Assembly: GCA_029891345.1 (NCBI GenBank)
Contig: CM056994.1
Span: 62,370,251-62,434,250 of the forward strand
Direction of reading: 5' to 3'
From: Dryococelus australis
Taxonomy: Eukaryota > Arthropoda > Insecta > Phasmatodea > Phasmatidae
DNA length: 64,000 bases
Shown here: piece after piece, positions 61,201 to 64,000 of the stretch
How the letters are laid out: each line of letters starts with the position of its first letter
Numbering within the stretch: the first letter of the stretch is position 1
Made by a program: the position numbers and the translations under genes
Notes under the pieces: model-generated
What the model was told of the DNA's origin: nothing
Seen by the model: only the letters and a program-made list of their open reading frames with translations
Database searches by the model: none

Positions 61201-62960
61201 CGGACAGAAGTACCTTCCCCGCCACAAAGTGATAGAACTAGGAAAGAAAAATGAAGTAGAGAGAAAGAGGTAAAGTGGAATGCGTCAATACTTAGAAGTT
61301 ATTATAGCCGTTATTTATGCTTTGTGGATGCTACGATGAGATGATAAAGACGTGTCTAGCTGTTATTTTGAGGTTTAAAGGTTTTGTATGTTTAACAGTT
61401 GTTGACCTTTTGTCGACCTTTGAAGTAACCACATGTTTGCAGGTTCTCGTGGAACTATTTGTAGTTGCAGATTGTTGAGTCGCTGCTTGTGCCGAAGTTA
61501 TTGAATTGATGATTGAAGTGATGAATTATTACTCTCCTAGCTTTCCAGCCAATCCCCCCCCCCCCCCCAACCAACCGTGTTGGCCGTCATAGTAACTACA
61601 ATTAAAGCTTCACTATTTCCTTGACAGTTTGATTGATTTTATCCCCCACCCCCCCCCCCCCCCCAAAAAAAAATTTGGTGTTAGACGCAGACTAGTAGCA
61701 GTAGTTTTTTCGACCTAGAGTTTTCCTAAAAATTTATCATCTTTTATTTGTGAGTGTTTTGGTATATTTTTAAAATTACTTTTTTTCTCTCTAGTTTATA
61801 GTCTATACTAGCCAGCAGTAGGCAACTTTCACTGAAGTAAATGTGATGTATATTTTTGTTAATTAGTTATAACCAAATTAGTTCTTTATGCAATTTTTTT
61901 GTGTCAGTTTTGCATTTTACTCAGCCACAGATGCTCTACTGGAAACAAATTAAGATTTTTTTAGTGTTGGAATCATGTCGGCTTGTAGACGTAGCAATTA
62001 AGTAGACAAGTTGGTTGCAGTAATTGTATTAGTAGTCATCATGTTTTGAGACTTATTACTTGAAGACGTGGGATTAGTGGTAGTTAAGACGTTAGTGATT
62101 TTGAAGCCAAACAGTAGTCCTTTGGAGGTATAGTAATTGGAGTTGGTGATTCAAAGTTGAATTTTATGGCAGGGAATATAATTTAGTTTTGTACACGTTG
62201 TTTGTTTAAACTTTCACGTCGCTTTAGGTTGCATATGTTTTTGATTGTTTGCAGTAGCACAACGTCAGAGCTGGTAGGTTAGACTCGCTTGTAGCGACAG
62301 GCGCGGTAACCTTTTAACTGTAGTACATACACGCACCATAAGGTGGCATTAATTGTGTGTTTACAAAGTCAAAGAGTTTTTGAACATTTATTTTTGTTGC
62401 AGTTAACAAGTTGAAATAACTTTGTAACAGACGTCATCGGGAGATATTTATAAAAGTGATTGGGAAAATAAATTTTATTTAATTTGAGGAATAAGAACTT
62501 CAACAGTTTGGCTAAAGTGTTTCAGTATGCAATATCCAGTCAATACATGGCAAGAATCAGTGCAGTGGTCGGACGAGCCAATCAGTTGGAAGCCGACGGC
62601 ACCGCAGCCCAAGACACATTGAGCAGCTGTGATGCAGACGTTTAAGGGAGATGCACATCTGACTGAATAGACAGACGTTAATTAAAAGAGAATGTAATTT
62701 TTCTTGGACTGTTTACAGTTTTTTTTTCAGGAGTTCTAAATTATTTTACCGCTAATGTCCACATGCAGTTGTTAAATTTTTTTTTGAGAAACTTTGAAAT
62801 GGAAAGGAAGAGACTGTTGAAAAATAAAACATAGTAGAAGTAGTAACCTGCTTTTCGCCTGTTGTTTTATTTGAGTTGGGTTGAAGCCTCAGAGGAATAA
62901 TTGATTAAAAAAAAAAATTATTGTAGCTTTTCTTCTGGTGATATAAAATTTCAAATATTT
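61201..62960. other. AT-rich, C-run containing, nothing recognised
   Basis: C runs of 15 (61554-61568) and 16 bases (61649-61664), the latter directly followed by 9 A. The rest is T-rich with no gene. Confidence 0.55.
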
Positions 62961-62987
62961 TCGATTTCTATTAATGTTCTCGGTGGA

Positions 62988-63999
62988 AAGGATGGCGAAT
63001 TTTAATGTTGATGTTTTGTTGTTTTAATTTTTTTCTTGTCATTAAGCTATTTGAAACAGCAGAGTCGTTGATTAATTTATAGCCGTTAGGGCCAAGAGGT
63101 GGTCCATATATAGCACCCTCTCCTTGCGGATACTGTTTGTCAAGTAATGTGTTGATCTCTTCATAAATTAACACACATACACCGATATAAACTTAGATAT
63201 TTTACCATGACTATTCTCAGTTATAATTATAAATTATAGGTCATGATATCTTTAATAAACATACCAGTTTGGAAGCGGTGTTTGGTGGAAAGAAGCCTCC
63301 CCTCACTCTATGTGCACTCGCAACTGCAAAAGTTCCTCCAGCCATTCTATTTGCAAATCTTTCTTCCGGCTGTCATCCAATTGCTATAAAATCTTGAAAT
63401 AAAACTGTTGTCAATATTGTTGTAGTAGTTAATTTTAGAGAATTTGGGTTAGTGATTAAATTTCTTGTTGAAACTCATAAAAATTCTGGGTAACGTTAAA
63501 TTTTCTTTAACACAGTTTTTTTTAAAGGAATGTAGAGTGTTTTGTTTTGCCTTTGGAAGCTCTTTAGGACAGTGTCAAGGTAGGTGATGTAACGTCGGAT
63601 TACGAGACTGGATCAACCCTACATGTGGGTTCGCCAGAAGGGGACTGTGGGTCGTGGAACCCCACATTCTGCCATGGAAGGAAGGGATTTGTTCCGAGAG
63701 CAAGAACAGACAGTGAGGGTGGCATGCCCAGGGAGTGTCGGACGTTCCACTTAGCCGGCCATGGAACAACACGGTGTACTGGAGAAGAAACGACCACTCC
63801 TTGCTGGTTCTGTTCATCAGAGGTTGTTGGGGTGGATGATAGTAAAAGGAGACATGTATTTGCTGTTACTTGAAATTGGTTGCTGGAAAATGAGTGACCG
63901 TAGCGACAAGTATGCAGCTGCAAAAAATTTTTGTTGTTTAGCATTCCCAACGAGGGTGGCGAATATTAATGCAGAGGTTTTGTCGTTTTCATTTTTTTC
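62988..63999. repeat. Direct repeat pair flanking about 0.9 kb, with a primer-site-like motif
   Basis: ggatggcgaattttaatg (62988) recurs as gggtggcgaatattaatg (63955), and each is followed by a similar T-rich stretch. Between them, the minus strand at 63640-63610 reads TGGCGAACCCACATG, like TGGCGAACCCCCAACC at 19211. This hints at the edge of another LTR element that continues beyond the right end. Confidence 0.35.
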
Positions 64000-64000
64000 T

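Overview
The window is a piece of a large, repeat-rich animal nuclear genome, most likely an arthropod or other invertebrate. No bacterial-style gene organisation is visible. It holds short phase-compatible exons with GT/AG boundaries, kilobase-scale introns, Ty3/Gypsy-like and LINE retroelements, hAT- and pogo-like DNA transposons, a tRNA-derived SINE and long microsatellites. The species cannot be named from the sequence.

Only one host gene is supported: an internal part of the nucleoporin Nup358/RanBP2 gene on the minus strand. Five exons were placed (56630-56517, 51091-51032, 37971-37823, 37610-36623, 13896-13669). All four junctions between them keep the reading frame (phases 1, 1, 0, 1). 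They give a 513-codon block that runs from a Ser-rich linker, through an internal-repeat (SUMO E3 type) motif and an FG-repeat segment, to the N-terminal edge of the last Ran-binding domain. The rest of the gene lies beyond both window edges. Introns within the window measure 5.4, 13.1, 0.2 and 22.7 kb.

Nearly everything else is transposon-derived and sits in those introns. 1-1066: right part of a pogo-like element, followed by a YqaJ-type nuclease relic. About 2700-5130: anomalous homopolymer-smeared sequence, including 510 bases without one G. 5138-17360: Pro-rich dispersed family B, two copies of LTR family 1 (one split by a hAT insertion with a perfect 8-bp duplication), the first Nup358 exon, and a LINE split by a TIR element. 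17.9-24.8 kb: an LTR-like segment split by another hAT with perfect duplication, then the best family-1 copy (LTR, PHD-like finger, Gag, retropepsin). 26.5-27.1 kb: a DUF7869-like relic. 28.9-35.8 kb: a nest of at least four TIR elements. 36.6-38.0 kb: two exons. 38.3-44.6 kb: a TIR element, a polypurine-tract/LTR junction and another family-1 copy. 44.7-46.2 kb: a hAT-like element with a nested MITE. 48 kb: a 104-base G run and a SINE. 49-53.6 kb: two family-1 LTRs flanking a 60-bp exon. 53.6-64 kb: a transposase relic, the rightmost exon, a third family-B copy and AT-rich sequence.

The repeats are not a functional system with the gene. They explain its intron sizes. The points most worth a second look are the PHD-like finger upstream of Gag, the YqaJ relic abutting a pogo end, a ~340-bp core shared by elements with different termini, the G-free homopolymer region, and the 104-base G run.
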